NCBI RefSeq assembly: GCF_003987315.1
Contig: NZ_PIPI01000007.1
Coordinates: 93,347-157,346, forward strand
Source of the DNA: Aliidiomarina haloalkalitolerans
GTDB taxonomy: Bacteria > Pseudomonadota > Gammaproteobacteria > Enterobacterales > Alteromonadaceae
Reading direction: 5' to 3'
DNA: 64,000 nucleotides
Both the position numbers and the translations under genes were made by a program. The notes under the pieces were generated by a model. The model was not told where the DNA came from. It did not search any database and was given only the letters and a program-made list of their open reading frames with translations. Of the stretch, positions 27,820-37,006 are shown one piece after another (position 1 is the stretch's first letter; every line of letters starts with the position of its first letter).

Positions 27820-29523
27820 ATGAGTAGTTTTTGGTCCCGCCTCTGGAAAGTTACGCTTTCCAGCGCCTTCGCCCTGTCTGCGAGTGTCCTCGTGGTGCTA
27901 GCGCTCGTGCAAAGTGTGACACCCGCCCATGCGCAAAGCAGCACTGACCCGCAATGGAACGTGATGCTCACCGGCAGCGAATTGCGCCTGTGTTCCAGTA
28001 TGAATTCCGACTACTGCAGCAGCACCGACTGGATAAATGCCAATGAAATGCGTACCGCACGGTTGTTTCAATTAACCGATGTGCGCCGCCGCGAAGCATT
28101 GCGCCGCGCGGTGTGGCCGCGTGAACGCGATGAAGTACGCGAAGAATTGAGTGTAGTGCTCGAAGAAATGGTCGACTTCTTTGCTCGTGGCGTGGTGCCT
28201 GAGTATCGCCTCGTCGAACGTTTTCGCTCGCGCGCCTACCTTGATTTATTAATGCGCTTGTCGGAAGCCGAATATGATCGCGTGCTCGATAACTTGGAAA
28301 TGCCGCGTTTAGAAGGCCTCGACGAACACGTCAATTTGGCAGCCAATGCGGATTACAGCGCCGAGTTCGTCACTCGTTTTGTGGCTATGGCGGAAGACCA
28401 ACAGCAACGGAATGGGCGCGAAGGTAAACCGTTAATTCTGGTAGTGACCGCTGGTGAGCGCGATACATTCCGCAGCGTCGACTCGCACGTTGCCGCATTT
28501 AAACAAGCGGGAGCCGATGCGGTGTGGCTGCCGGCTGACGTCGCCGTCCGTGCTGCTCGTGAAGCCAATGAATGCCGGGCATTAGAGAGCTACCGTCGCC
28601 AGCTCAGCGGGAACTACGACCGTGATCGGGTGCATCCGAGTCGGCATGCCGAGCAACTTGCTTATTGTAGTAACGTGGCCCAGGCCGAGCAGCTGATTCA
28701 ACAAGCTAGCGCAGTGTTTTTCACGGGTGGTAGCGCACAACGTTTGTTCCGTGCCCTACAAGGCAGCGCCGAGTTAGCGCTGCTGCAGACACGCTTTAGT
28801 GAAGGCAAGCTTGCTGTCGGTGGCGCTGGTGCAGGTGCACAAGCCATGGTAGCGACGAATATGCTCACCAATGGCCATAGCCGTGACGCCATTCGCAACG
28901 GCGCCTTTGCGGCAACTGCACCGATGCCAGGTTGCGACCTCGACAACACCTGCCCGCGCGGTTTAAACCCGAACAGCCTGACCTATGAGCCGCTTGGTGG
29001 TTTTGGCATGCTGCGCAACCTTATTGTCGACACAGATGTGTCACACCGTGGCCGCCAAGGTCGCCTGCTGCGCTTAGCCGCAAGCACCAACGCACCATTA
29101 GCGATTGGCCTCGACCGTGATACCGCTATGCTGATGAATTCGGCCAGTGGCGCGTTTGAATTAATTGGCCAAGACGGCGCCTTGTTCCTTGAAGGGGCGC
29201 AAGGCAATGACAGCATGCTTGCTGCGACATTCCATTACTTACGCTCAGGTAGCATGGGTCGCATTGAAAGTGGGCGCTTACATACCGCAGTGTTAGCCGC
29301 ACAGCAACCACAGCGCCTCGAAAGTATTACCACCCGCTTTTTAGGTGACACCGGCGTGTATGACAACCTCGACAGTGTGTGTCGTGGCAGTCAGCAATTA
29401 CGCTTGTTGCAGGAAACATTCGTGCTGCAAATGCTCGCCAGTGAAGACAGCGAAATTGAGCGCACAGCCGGCCGTTGCCAAGTTACCAATGGCGTGATCG
29501 GCGTTGCAATTCAAGCGCCGTAA
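27820..29523 (+). CDS. Exported cyanophycinase-like (S51 family) protein lacking the nucleophile
   Basis: A signal peptide (residues 1-39, ending PAHA) directs export. The central fold matches cyanophycinase/peptidase S51: GKPLILVVTAGERD, AVFFTGGSAQRLFRAL and the elbow strand AVGGAGAGAQAM. In active enzymes the elbow reads GTSAGA with a catalytic serine; here the corresponding residue is glycine, so classical serine peptidase activity is unlikely. At 567 residues it is much longer than CphB (about 270), with an extra N-terminal helical part of about 170 residues and a distinct C-terminus with several cysteines. Its function is unknown. It probably shares a transcript with the EAL gene 7 bp upstream. 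Confidence 0.75.
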   Translation: MSSFWSRLWKVTLSSAFALSASVLVVLALVQSVTPAHAQSSTDPQWNVMLTGSELRLCSSMNSDYCSSTDWINANEMRTARLFQLTDVRRREALRRAVWPRERDEVREELSVVLEEMVDFFARGVVPEYRLVERFRSRAYLDLLMRLSEAEYDRVLDNLEMPRLEGLDEHVNLAANADYSAEFVTRFVAMAEDQQQRNGREGKPLILVVTAGERDTFRSVDSHVAAFKQAGADAVWLPADVAVRAAREANECRALESYRRQLSGNYDRDRVHPSRHAEQLAYCSNVAQAEQLIQQASAVFFTGGSAQRLFRALQGSAELALLQTRFSEGKLAVGGAGAGAQAMVATNMLTNGHSRDAIRNGAFAATAPMPGCDLDNTCPRGLNPNSLTYEPLGGFGMLRNLIVDTDVSHRGRQGRLLRLAASTNAPLAIGLDRDTAMLMNSASGAFELIGQDGALFLEGAQGNDSMLAATFHYLRSGSMGRIESGRLHTAVLAAQQPQRLESITTRFLGDTGVYDNLDSVCRGSQQLRLLQETFVLQMLASEDSEIERTAGRCQVTNGVIGVAIQAP

Positions 29524-29526
29524 AAT

Positions 29527-29540
29527 TGTAACAAATTGTC
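29527..29540 (+). promoter_or_regulatory. RstA-box-like site
   Basis: TGTAACAAATTGTC matches 10 of the 12 defined positions of the reverse complement of the E. coli RstA box (TACATNTNGTTACA). It lies 86 bp before an operon that encodes an RstA/RstB-like pair, so autoregulation is plausible. This is inference. Confidence 0.4.
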
Positions 29541-29566
29541 ATTTTTGCCAACTTGTTAGCGCAGCC

Positions 29567-29612
29567 CAAGCCGACTTTTGTTAGAGTTAAAACAAGTTAG
29601 AGTCGGTTTGGG
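29567..29612 (+). promoter_or_regulatory. Long imperfect hairpin in the mipA-operon leader
   Basis: CCCAAGCCGAC pairs with GTCGGTTTGGG (G-T pair and one offset allowed) around a loop containing two GTTAGAGT-like direct repeats. It ends just before the AAAGGAA ribosome site of the mipA-like gene. It could be an operator or an attenuating RNA structure. Confidence 0.4.
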
Positions 29613-29625
29613 AAAGGAACAAACT

Positions 29626-30627
29626 TTGGCCGTCAAAACCAGAACTACTGCGACAAGAACGACCGTGTTCAGCATGATTTTCGCCAGTGCGCTACTTGCG
29701 CCGCTGGCGTTTGCGCATGGGCAAACCCATTCCGAACTTACGCCTGAACTTGCGGCAGAACGTGCGGCCGAACCCGAGCACACTCAGTCCACCAACGACA
29801 CGACTCTTGCGCAGTTTAACGACAGCCTGAAAGTATTCATTAACCAAATAAATGTGCGTGTGGCCATGGGTTATGGCGAGCGCTCGTCGATTATCCGTGG
29901 CACCGATCCGCTGTCGTTTTATGTGTTGCCGGACGTCAGCTACTACGGTGAAAAATTCTTCTTCGACAACGGCATGCTCGGTTACAGCATTAAACAGTCA
30001 CGCCGCCACGAAGTGTCGATATTCACCAAGCTCAACACCGAGTTCAGCTACTTTACCGATAGCATTACCGGTTATTGGTTTGGGGATGCCTATAGCGGTG
30101 GTTTGTCGAGCACCAGCATGCAACCAAGCGGTGGTTGGGGTGACTTTACTGACGATGAAGAAATCTTGCCCGATGTCGACAATGTAGCCAAACGTGCATG
30201 GGCAATCGACGCCGGTATTCGCGTTGATTATTACCCAGCAGAGCGCACCCATGTGGGCCTTGCTGTGCAGCAGGACATCCGCAATAAACATAACGGTTAT
30301 TCGGCCGCATTCATGGTGAGCCAAGGCGTGCCAACAGGGCTTGGCAACTTCCAAGTGAAAGGGGAGTTAACCTATAAGAGCGATAAGCTCGTTGATTATT
30401 ATTACGGTATTTCGAGTCGTGATAACGTCGCACCGATTTATCACTATCGCGGTAAGGCCGTGATGCAACCGGCCATGTCGCTCCACTGGCAATACCCGTT
30501 GCGAGAGCGCTTAAGCTTAGTCAGCTCCGCCCGCGTCATGTGGCTTGGTGACGGTGTCGCCGATAGCCCATTGGTGACCAAAGACACCACCACCACATTT
30601 TTTCTGGGGGTGAGCTATGCGTTTTAA
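29626..30627 (+). CDS. MipA/OmpV-family outer-membrane protein
   Basis: This beta-barrel outer-membrane protein is about 333 residues from the TTG at 29626, which has AAAGGAA eight to nine bases upstream. The signal peptide ends at AFAHG. The mature part shows the family pattern INVRVAMGYGERSSIIRG, LPDVSYYGEKFFFDNGMLGY and alternating aromatic strands to a terminal phenylalanine (FFLGVSYAF), the usual barrel-insertion signal. MipA (MltA-interacting) and OmpV are the family names. It is the first gene of a four-gene operon with a DUF3019-like protein and a two-component system, an arrangement also known in Shewanella. It overlaps the next gene by 11 bp. Confidence 0.8.
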   Translation: MAVKTRTTATRTTVFSMIFASALLAPLAFAHGQTHSELTPELAAERAAEPEHTQSTNDTTLAQFNDSLKVFINQINVRVAMGYGERSSIIRGTDPLSFYVLPDVSYYGEKFFFDNGMLGYSIKQSRRHEVSIFTKLNTEFSYFTDSITGYWFGDAYSGGLSSTSMQPSGGWGDFTDDEEILPDVDNVAKRAWAIDAGIRVDYYPAERTHVGLAVQQDIRNKHNGYSAAFMVSQGVPTGLGNFQVKGELTYKSDKLVDYYYGISSRDNVAPIYHYRGKAVMQPAMSLHWQYPLRERLSLVSSARVMWLGDGVADSPLVTKDTTTTFFLGVSYAF

Positions 30628-31159
30628 TTACTTAGCTAGCCTGCTGCTCCTCTCTGGGGTATTTACTTTTACCGCGCCGACATCAGCGGCAATGCAGGAA
30701 ACGAGTTCAGCAGAACCAACGACCCTTTCGCCTGACATTGACGAACAGTTGTTATGTACCGAACCGTTTTGCTTATGGGTACAACCGCAAGTGTGCGTCA
30801 CTGAAAACGCACCCGCCGTGTGCGAGGAAACCGTGTCAGTGAGTTGGCGCAGTGAAACCCCGCTCAATGCTTGCTTAGCTTTCGACGAAAAAGTCTTGAC
30901 TTGCTGGCGCCAAGAGGAAGTCGGCACGTGGCTTGGCGACCTAACTTGGTTCGGTGACGAAATTCTTGTCTTATTCACCGTTGAAGACAGCGAACTTAAC
31001 GCCGCCGGTGAATGGCGCGAACGCCCAAGACGAACCGGTCGCAACAGCCGCCAACAGTTTTTAAATAGCGTCGAGATTCTGGCCAGCACAGAAATGCAGA
31101 TTCAAAGCCTGTTTCCAAAAGCACGTCGCCGCCTTGGTAGCCCATGGAGTGTGTTTTAA
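30617..31159 (+). CDS. DUF3019-like secreted protein
   Basis: The 180-residue protein has a signal peptide (about 1-25, ending TSAA) and paired cysteines spaced as in DUF3019: LCTEPFCLWVQPQVCVTE, then CEETVSVSWRSE, ACLAF and LTCW. Disulfide-bonded periplasmic localisation is expected. DUF3019 genes commonly sit between mipA-like and response-regulator genes, and their function is unknown. It overlaps mipA by 11 bp, and its TAA shares a base with the ATG of the following regulator, so coupled translation is likely. Confidence 0.72.
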   Translation: MRFNYLASLLLLSGVFTFTAPTSAAMQETSSAEPTTLSPDIDEQLLCTEPFCLWVQPQVCVTENAPAVCEETVSVSWRSETPLNACLAFDEKVLTCWRQEEVGTWLGDLTWFGDEILVLFTVEDSELNAAGEWRERPRRTGRNSRQQFLNSVEILASTEMQIQSLFPKARRRLGSPWSVF

Positions 31160-31857
31160 TGAGTACGCGTATTCTGATTGCCGAAGACGATACCCGTTTG
31201 GCAAACCTAATTAAGGACTACCTGACCCAGCAGGGTTATCAGGTGTTCTGGGAAGCGAATGGCAGTAAAGTCGTCGCCGCCGTGAAGAATGTGAACCCCG
31301 ACCTGATTATTTTGGACGTGATGTTGCCTGGTCGCGACGGTTTTGAATTGTGCCGCCAGCTGCGACCACAATACCCGGGACCGATACTCATGTTCACCGC
31401 TCGCAAACACGACGTTGACCAGATTACCGGCCTTAGCATTGGTGCTGACGACTATGTAGTGAAACCGGTAGAGCCACAGGTACTGGTTGCCCGCATTGAA
31501 GCCTTACTGCGTCGTTTTCAGCCACGTGATAGCATGGAGAACAGCAAAGCGCTAGAGTTTGGTCGCTTAAAACTCAATGCTAAATCGCGGGCTGCGCGCT
31601 TTGCTGACGATGAAATTAAGCTCACCAGCCACGAGTTTGACCTTTTATGGTACCTCGCCCAACACGCCGGCGATTTAGTCACGCGGGAAACCATTCACTT
31701 CGACGTGATTGGCCGAGAGTATGACGGTGTCGACCGCACCGTTGATATGCGGGTGTCGAATATTCGCAAAAAAATGGCCGAATTCACCGGCCGCGACGAC
31801 GCCATAAAAACCGTGTGGGGGCGTGGCTACGTGTTTGTTGCCGACGCTTGGGACTAA
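31159..31857 (+). CDS. OmpR-family response regulator, RstA-like
   Basis: The 232-residue protein starts at the ATG overlapping the preceding stop (TAATG). The receiver domain has acidic AEDD, phospho-acceptor Asp in LIILDVMLPGRDG and Lys in YVVKPVEP. The winged-helix domain ends KTVWGRGYVFVAD. The overall pattern, including the PG-P-LMFTAR segment and VKP-EP-VLVARIEALLRR, resembles RstA and its Shewanella relatives. It pairs with the kinase three bases downstream and presumably regulates the mipA/DUF3019 genes via the site at 29527. Confidence 0.85.
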   Translation: MSTRILIAEDDTRLANLIKDYLTQQGYQVFWEANGSKVVAAVKNVNPDLIILDVMLPGRDGFELCRQLRPQYPGPILMFTARKHDVDQITGLSIGADDYVVKPVEPQVLVARIEALLRRFQPRDSMENSKALEFGRLKLNAKSRAARFADDEIKLTSHEFDLLWYLAQHAGDLVTRETIHFDVIGREYDGVDRTVDMRVSNIRKKMAEFTGRDDAIKTVWGRGYVFVADAWD

Positions 31858-31860
31858 CCC

Positions 31861-33096
31861 ATGCGGCGTCTGGCGTTCCACTTTTACGGCTTTTTGTTAC
31901 TTGCAGTGGTCGGCCTTGGCTGGACCATCGAGCAGCTGTGGAGCAGCCAACAAAACGACATGCCGGCGTGGGTTGAGCCCTTGGCCGAGTCGTTTGTGAA
32001 CTTAAGCCAGTATATCGAGCGCCCCGAACAGCTTGAACAGGCGCTTGATTTGCCGGTGCAAGTAGTCAGTGCCGGACAAGTGCGCTGGCCGAGCGCGCAA
32101 CAAAGTAAGTTTGCTGCGGGTGAGCCGGTGATTTTGTTTGGCGACAGCACCCAGCTGTATGTGTATATCCAACACCGCGACGATATTTGGCGCATTGGCC
32201 CAGTGATTGACGAGACCGAGTCGCCGACGTATGCCTACCATTTGCTGTTCTTTTTACTTCTCGCCGCCGTCACAACGGTCTGGCTATGGCCGTTGTCACG
32301 CGACCTCAAACGACTTGAGCATCATCTGCGCTATGTGTCTCAGCCGGACCAAAAGCCGTTAGAACTGTCGAAGCGTTCGCTGGTTTTTCCGTTAGCGTCG
32401 AGCTTTAACGCCATGCGCGAGCGCATTTGGTACTTACTCGGTATTCAGCGCGACCTGACCCATGCCGTGTCTCACGACTTACGCACGCCGTTAGCACGGA
32501 TGAAATTTGCCTTAGCCTTGCCTGACTCGCCAGCCAAAACCGAAGCGCTGCAAGAAGACGTGGCCGAGATGGAAGAGATTGTCGACACCTTGCTTGACTA
32601 CGCGCGCATGGAAGCCCAAGAAGAGCTGATGGAACGCGAAGACGTGGATGTGAGTGAGCTGTGTTTGCACGTGGTCGAGAAGTACCAACGCAATGCCACA
32701 CAGAAAATAGAACTCGAATGCCCGGAGCATGCAGTTTTTCGCTGCGATGGCCATTACATTGAACGGGCGCTAAATAACTTATTACAGAATGCTAGTCGTT
32801 ATGCGACCAGCTGTATTCGCGTTGTTGTGGCTTCGCCAAGTGTGCCGAACGGTGGCGGATTGACTATTCACGTGGATGATGATGGCCCAGGGATCCCCGC
32901 CAGTGAGCGGCAGAAAATCTTGAAGCCGTTTGTGCGTTTGGAAGAAAGTCGCTCGCGAGACAGCGGTGGTGCCGGTTTAGGGCTAACCATTGTCAGCCGC
33001 ATTATGGAGTGGCATGGCGGGCGTATCGACATTAGCGATAGCCCGCTCGGTGGCGCTCGGTTTAGCTTAATCCTGCCCGAGCCACCGAAGATTTAA
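31861..33096 (+). CDS. Sensor histidine kinase, RstB-like
   Basis: The 411-residue inner-membrane kinase has a helix at about 7-25, a periplasmic domain to about 128, a second helix at about 128-147 and a HAMP-like linker. The H box is [19 protein letters not shown], the N box [12 protein letters not shown]1 DDDGPGIP and G2 [11 protein letters not shown]. It is the last gene of the mipA operon. Its stop overlaps that of convergent pyrE by four bases. Assignment as RstB-like rests on the partner and architecture. The signal is unknown. Confidence 0.85.
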   Translation: MRRLAFHFYGFLLLAVVGLGWTIEQLWSSQQNDMPAWVEPLAESFVNLSQYIERPEQLEQALDLPVQVVSAGQVRWPSAQQSKFAAGEPVILFGDSTQLYVYIQHRDDIWRIGPVIDETESPTYAYHLLFFLLLAAVTTVWLWPLSRDLKRLEHHLRYVSQPDQKPLELSKRSLVFPLASSFNAMRERIWYLLGIQRDLTHAVSHDLRTPLARMKFALALPDSPAKTEALQEDVAEMEEIVDTLLDYARMEAQEELMEREDVDVSELCLHVVEKYQRNATQKIELECPEHAVFRCDGHYIERALNNLLQNASRYATSCIRVVVASPSVPNGGGLTIHVDDDGPGIPASERQKILKPFVRLEESRSRDSGGAGLGLTIVSRIMEWHGGRIDISDSPLGGARFSLILPEPPKI

Positions 33097-33734
33097 ATCC
33101 CGTATTGCTGGCGATACTCGCGCACTTTCTCAAGCATGGCCTCTTGGCCCGGTTGCTCGCTTAAGTACTCGATAATGTCGCCAAGCGTCACAATAGCAAT
33201 GACTTTGGCATTGTAGTCGCGCTCCACTTCCTGAATTGCACTGAGCTCGCCTTTGCCTTTTTCCTGCCGGTCTAACGCAATCAACACGCCCGCAAGGCTA
33301 GCGCCATTGGCTTCAACAATGTCCATCGACTCGCGAATGGCAGTGCCGGCGGTGATGACATCGTCAACCAACATAATCCGACCTTTGAGCTCGGAGCCGA
33401 CTAGATTGCCGCCTTCGCCGTGAGTTTTGGCTTCTTTGCGGTTAAAGCAGTAGGGCACGTCTTTGCCATGGTGCTCGAACAGACTTACCGCCGCTGCCGT
33501 GGCAATCGGAATGCCTTTGTAGGCCGGCCCAAAAAGAACGTCGAACTCAATGCCCGAGTCTTGCAACGCTGCGGCGTAATAACGACCGAGTTTGGCCAAG
33601 TCTGCACCGGTATTAAATAAACCAGCGTTGAAAAAATACGGGCTAGTGCGGCCTGATTTTAAAGTGAACTCGCCGAATTTGAGGACGCCTTTACCCAAGG
33701 CAAATTCAATAAACTCGCGTTGATAAGCCTTCAT
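33093..33734 (-). CDS. pyrE: Orotate phosphoribosyltransferase
   Basis: It converts orotate and PRPP to orotidine 5'-phosphate in pyrimidine biosynthesis and acts as a cytoplasmic dimer. The 213 residues equal the E. coli length. The PRPP-binding motif reads [17 protein letters not shown], the flexible catalytic loop [13 protein letters not shown], and the N-terminus [19 protein letters not shown] carries substrate contacts. It overlaps rph by four bases, and the rph-pyrE operon is conserved in gammaproteobacteria. Confidence 0.97.
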   Translation of the reverse strand: MKAYQREFIEFALGKGVLKFGEFTLKSGRTSPYFFNAGLFNTGADLAKLGRYYAAALQDSGIEFDVLFGPAYKGIPIATAAAVSLFEHHGKDVPYCFNRKEAKTHGEGGNLVGSELKGRIMLVDDVITAGTAIRESMDIVEANGASLAGVLIALDRQEKGKGELSAIQEVERDYNAKVIAIVTLGDIIEYLSEQPGQEAMLEKVREYRQQYGI

Positions 33735-34447
33735 GAATTCAAAGCCTCCTTTTGCAGGTCGTTAAGTTCACGAATGGCGTGCTTGGCGAGCTCGACCATG
33801 TCGTTCATTTCTTCAAAACTAAATGGCTCGGCTTCTGCCGTCCCTTGAATCTCGATGATTTTACCCGTGTCCGTCATCACCACGTTCATGTCGGTGTCGG
33901 CTTCCGAGTCTTCTGGGTAGTCTAAGTCGGCCACGGCTTCACCACGATAAATACCCACCGAAATGGCTGCCACCATGCACTTCAGCGGGTTCGACTTGAC
34001 CATGTTGTTCTTGCGCAGGTAGTTAATCGCGTCGACCAAGGCCACACACGCACCCGTGATCGAGGCCGTGCGCGTGCCACCGTCGGCCTGAATAACGTCG
34101 CAGTCGACGGTAATGGTGTTCTCACCTAAGGCACTTAAGTCCACCGCGGCACGCAGTGAACGAGCGATTAAGCGCTGAATTTCCATCGTACGGCCACCTT
34201 GCTTACCACGCGCTGCTTCACGGTCAGAACGCGTATGCGTCGCCCGTGGTAGCATGCCGTATTCGGCAGTGACCCAACCTTGACCTTTGCCTTTCAAAAA
34301 GCGTGGAACCCCTTCTTGGACCGTGGCGTTACACAACACCTTGGTGTCACCGAACTCAATCAGCACACTCCCTTCCGCATGACGGGTGTAATTACGAGTA
34401 ATGGTAACAGGGCGAATTTGTTGAGCAGTACGGCCACTTGGACGCAT
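33731..34447 (-). CDS. rph: Ribonuclease PH
   Basis: This is a phosphorolytic 3'-to-5' exoribonuclease that trims tRNA 3' ends as a hexamer. Length is 238 residues, as usual. It begins [20 protein letters not shown]. Family motifs include [42 protein letters not shown], the phosphate-binding [18 protein letters not shown] and [19 protein letters not shown]. It is upstream of and overlapping pyrE, and divergent from yicC, the standard rph/yicC arrangement. Confidence 0.97.
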   Translation of the reverse strand: MRPSGRTAQQIRPVTITRNYTRHAEGSVLIEFGDTKVLCNATVQEGVPRFLKGKGQGWVTAEYGMLPRATHTRSDREAARGKQGGRTMEIQRLIARSLRAAVDLSALGENTITVDCDVIQADGGTRTASITGACVALVDAINYLRKNNMVKSNPLKCMVAAISVGIYRGEAVADLDYPEDSEADTDMNVVMTDTGKIIEIQGTAEAEPFSFEEMNDMVELAKHAIRELNDLQKEALNS

Positions 34448-34546
34448 GGGAATTCCTCTTGCTTAGGTGGGTGAATCGGCTGGGGGCATAGTATAAGCGT
34501 TTTGGCGCATTTTCGCCACGAATGGTCGAGGCGGTATATGGGTGAT

Positions 34547-34622
34547 TTCGCTGCGACCATTTCCCAGTAGACATTTCCCAGTAGCCATTTCCCTGCGGCC
34601 ATTTCCCAGTAGCTCAGCGAAA
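34547..34622. repeat. Four 14-15 bp tandem repeats inside a hairpin frame
   Basis: GACCATTTCCCAGTA at 34555-34569 is followed by three 14-bp relatives to 34611, the third diverged (CCATTTCCCTGCG). The array is framed by TTTCGCTG (about 34547-34553) and CAGCGAAA (34615-34622). It lies between the divergent rph and yicC genes. It could be a regulator-binding array or slippage-prone filler. Confidence 0.75.
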
Positions 34623-34715
34623 CGCTATACTAAGCGGACATTTTGCTGCTTCTGAATGCGAAATTGACAGCAAAATGGACCTTTTAATTGAGCACGACAA
34701 AAAGAGAGCCATTTT

Positions 34716-35579
34716 ATGATTTACAGTATGACCGCCTACGCCCGTGAAGAAGTGAAAGCCGACTGGGGCACCGCCGTTTGGGAACTGCGCTCAGTGAACC
34801 AGCGCTACCTTGAAACCTACTTCCGCCTGCCAGAACAATTCCGTGGCGTCGAGCCCGTACTGCGCGAGCGCCTGCGCAAAGCCTTACAGCGCGGCAAAGT
34901 AGAATGCGGATTACGCTTTACCGCCAACCCTGGCGCAAGCAGCGAATTGAAGGTTAACGAAGCGCTAGCCACTGCCTTATTGCGCAGCGCTGAGTGGGTA
35001 CAAAGCCAAGGCGCGAAAGCCTCAATTGACCCGATTGACGTACTGCGCTGGCCTGGTGTTCTGGAAGCCGCCGAAGCCGACATGGACGCCATTCAAGCTG
35101 AACTGATTGCCGGTTTCGACCGCGCCATGCAGGCGTTCATCGACGCCCGCGCCAGTGAAGGCGCCAACATGCGTGATTTAATCGAAGCCCGCCTCGACGG
35201 CATTTCTGACCAAGCCGCGTTTGTGCGCACCCGCATGCCAGAAGTACTCGAATGGCAGCGCGAGCGCCTGCGCAGCAAATTCGAAGAAGCACAAATGGAA
35301 CTCGACTCCGAGCGCCTCGCCCAAGAAATGGTATTACTGGCACAAAAAACCGACGTCGCCGAAGAACTCGACCGCCTCGACAGCCACATTAAAGAAACCC
35401 GCAACGTCCTGCGCAAAGGTGGCGCCTGCGGCCGCCGCTTAGACTTCATGATGCAAGAATTCAACCGCGAAGCGAACACCCTCGGGTCGAAATCGATTAA
35501 TGCGGACATTACCAATGCAGCGGTGGAAGTGAAGGTTCTGATAGAGCAGATGCGGGAGCAGATCCAAAACATCGAATAA
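34716..35579 (+). CDS. yicC: YicC family endoribonuclease
   Basis: The 287-residue protein equals E. coli YicC in length. It starts MIYSMTAYAREE, with the conserved ELRSVNQRYLETYFRLPE near the N-terminus and the C-terminal DUF1732 region RRLDFMMQEFNREANTLGSKS. YicC is an endoribonuclease implicated in small-RNA (RyhB) decay in E. coli. The 3' end is the attachment site of the genomic island that follows; the last codons (IQNIE, stop) belong to the attL core, so the terminus may be island-derived without altering the protein. Confidence 0.96.
   Translation: MIYSMTAYAREEVKADWGTAVWELRSVNQRYLETYFRLPEQFRGVEPVLRERLRKALQRGKVECGLRFTANPGASSELKVNEALATALLRSAEWVQSQGAKASIDPIDVLRWPGVLEAAEADMDAIQAELIAGFDRAMQAFIDARASEGANMRDLIEARLDGISDQAAFVRTRMPEVLEWQRERLRSKFEEAQMELDSERLAQEMVLLAQKTDVAEELDRLDSHIKETRNVLRKGGACGRRLDFMMQEFNREANTLGSKSINADITNAAVEVKVLIEQMREQIQNIE
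35561..35579 (+). other. attL core of the yicC island
   Basis: GATCCAAAACATCGAATAA forms the last codons of yicC. The island's right-end copy at 59805 differs at five of 19 positions, all transitions that keep the IQNIE-stop reading. Confidence 0.7.
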
Positions 35580-35685
35580 TGATTCCAGTTGTTTTTATTT
35601 GTTAAATATCCCTCTAAAATCAATAGCTTGGTAGATTTAATGGGTTGTAGTTGTTCGTTGTCGTTCGTGGCTGATAACTAAAAAG

Positions 35686-35740
35686 TGGTGGGTAAAGCGG
35701 TGGGTATGCTATAGTTCGCTTTAGTTGTGGTGGTGGGTAA
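35686..35740 (+). other. Integrase arm-type repeats, left end
   Basis: TGGTGGGTAAAG (35686-35697) and CGGTGGGTATGC (35698-35709) are tandem 12-bp repeats, and a third TGGTGGGTAA lies at 35731-35740. All are direct, between the attL core and the integrase start. The same tandem pair is found near the right border, as expected for arm-type binding sites of a tyrosine recombinase. Confidence 0.7.
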
Positions 35741-35776
35741 ATTGCCTTCACCAAAAATACTAAAGGAATCATAGCT

Positions 35777-37006
35777 TTGGCCAAGTTAACTGCTACTCAG
35801 GTAACAAAACTCGCGAAATCCCAGGTGGGTCGACACGCTGATGGTGGTGGGTTATATCTCGTGGTACCCACCACTACCTCTGGCGAGCCTGGCATTCCCT
35901 ATTGGATGTTCCGTTATAGCGTCGGCAAAAAACGTCGTGAAATGACACTTGGCAAGCTGAATGACATTTCGCTGGCGCAAGCACGTGGCCTAGCAGCTCA
36001 GCAGAGCGTTTTAGTGAGTGAGGGGCAAAACCCAATTGCCCTGAAGCGTAAGGCTACCGAACAAGAGTTCGTTACCGTTGACGATCTGTTTGAAGATTGG
36101 CAGAAAACCAACGAGAAGCGCTTAAAGCACTCGAAAATTCCCGCACGTGTGTACCGCAAAGATATTCAGCCTCATATTGGTGATCTTCCTCTTGATCAAG
36201 TAACGGCTCGAGACATCCGTAAAATCATTACCTCGATCAATGACTCAGGGCGGCCAACCATCTCGAACGATGCGCTCATGTACTGCAAGCAGCTTTTCAA
36301 TCACGGAATAAAGCTAGACGTCGTCGGGGGAAACCCGGCGAGCGCCTTTCAAGTGAGTGATGCAGGAGGTTTAGAGGCAAGTAGAGACAGAGCGCTCACA
36401 CTTGATGAAATTAAGCACGTATTCAAAGTGTTTCGTGATAACCCGATGGTGTTCACCCGCGACAATTACTTAGCGTGTGCATTGTTGTTGCTGTTGGGGG
36501 TAAGGAAGTCTGAGCTGTGTGAGGCAAAGTGGGCAGAGTTCGACCTTGAAAAGGCTACATGGGAGCTTCCTAAAGAACGAAGCAAGTCGGGCGTAGGGTT
36601 TGTTATCCCACTACCTGAATTGGCCGTAGAGATGTTTAAAGAGCTTAAATTGCGGGCCTGTGGTTCCGAGTACGTGTTACCCAGCAGAAGACTCGCCAAG
36701 CAACCGCACATGGGTTCTGATACCTTAAACCGAGCCATCGCCAAAATGTTCGGCAAAGATCCCGGTAAGAAAAAGCAGCCGGAAAACCTTATGGGCGATA
36801 TCGAGTACTTCCGAGTACACGATTTGCGACGCACCTGCCGTACCCTGTTGGCCAGTTTAGGCGTTCCCGGCCACGTGGCCGAGCGTTGCTTGAACCACAA
36901 GCTGAAGGGGGTAGAGGGGATTTATGATCGGCATGATTACTTTGAGGAGCGGAAGGGGGCTTTGGAGCTTATATCTAATCGATTAAAAATAGTATTTGTT
37001 AACTAA
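35777..37006 (+). CDS. int: P4-type tyrosine integrase of the yicC island
   Basis: This 409-residue site-specific recombinase integrates and excises the island. The start is the TTG at 35777 with AAAGGAA eight bases upstream. An N-terminal arm-binding domain (DUF4102-like, GRHADGGGLYLVV ... RREMTLGKLNDISLAQAR) precedes a core-binding helical domain (about 100-185). The catalytic domain has Arg in LGVRKSEL, H-x-x-R in HDLRRTCRTLL, the second His in CLNHKLKG and the nucleophile Tyr in GIYDRHDY. It reads away from yicC. Its 3' end overlaps the convergent membrane-protein gene by 24 bp. Confidence 0.95.
   Translation: MAKLTATQVTKLAKSQVGRHADGGGLYLVVPTTTSGEPGIPYWMFRYSVGKKRREMTLGKLNDISLAQARGLAAQQSVLVSEGQNPIALKRKATEQEFVTVDDLFEDWQKTNEKRLKHSKIPARVYRKDIQPHIGDLPLDQVTARDIRKIITSINDSGRPTISNDALMYCKQLFNHGIKLDVVGGNPASAFQVSDAGGLEASRDRALTLDEIKHVFKVFRDNPMVFTRDNYLACALLLLLGVRKSELCEAKWAEFDLEKATWELPKERSKSGVGFVIPLPELAVEMFKELKLRACGSEYVLPSRRLAKQPHMGSDTLNRAIAKMFGKDPGKKKQPENLMGDIEYFRVHDLRRTCRTLLASLGVPGHVAERCLNHKLKGVEGIYDRHDYFEERKGALELISNRLKIVFVN

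Noticed and set aside
34716..35579. tRNA gene as the island integration site
   Set aside because: No tRNA structure is present; the attachment core lies within the yicC coding end.
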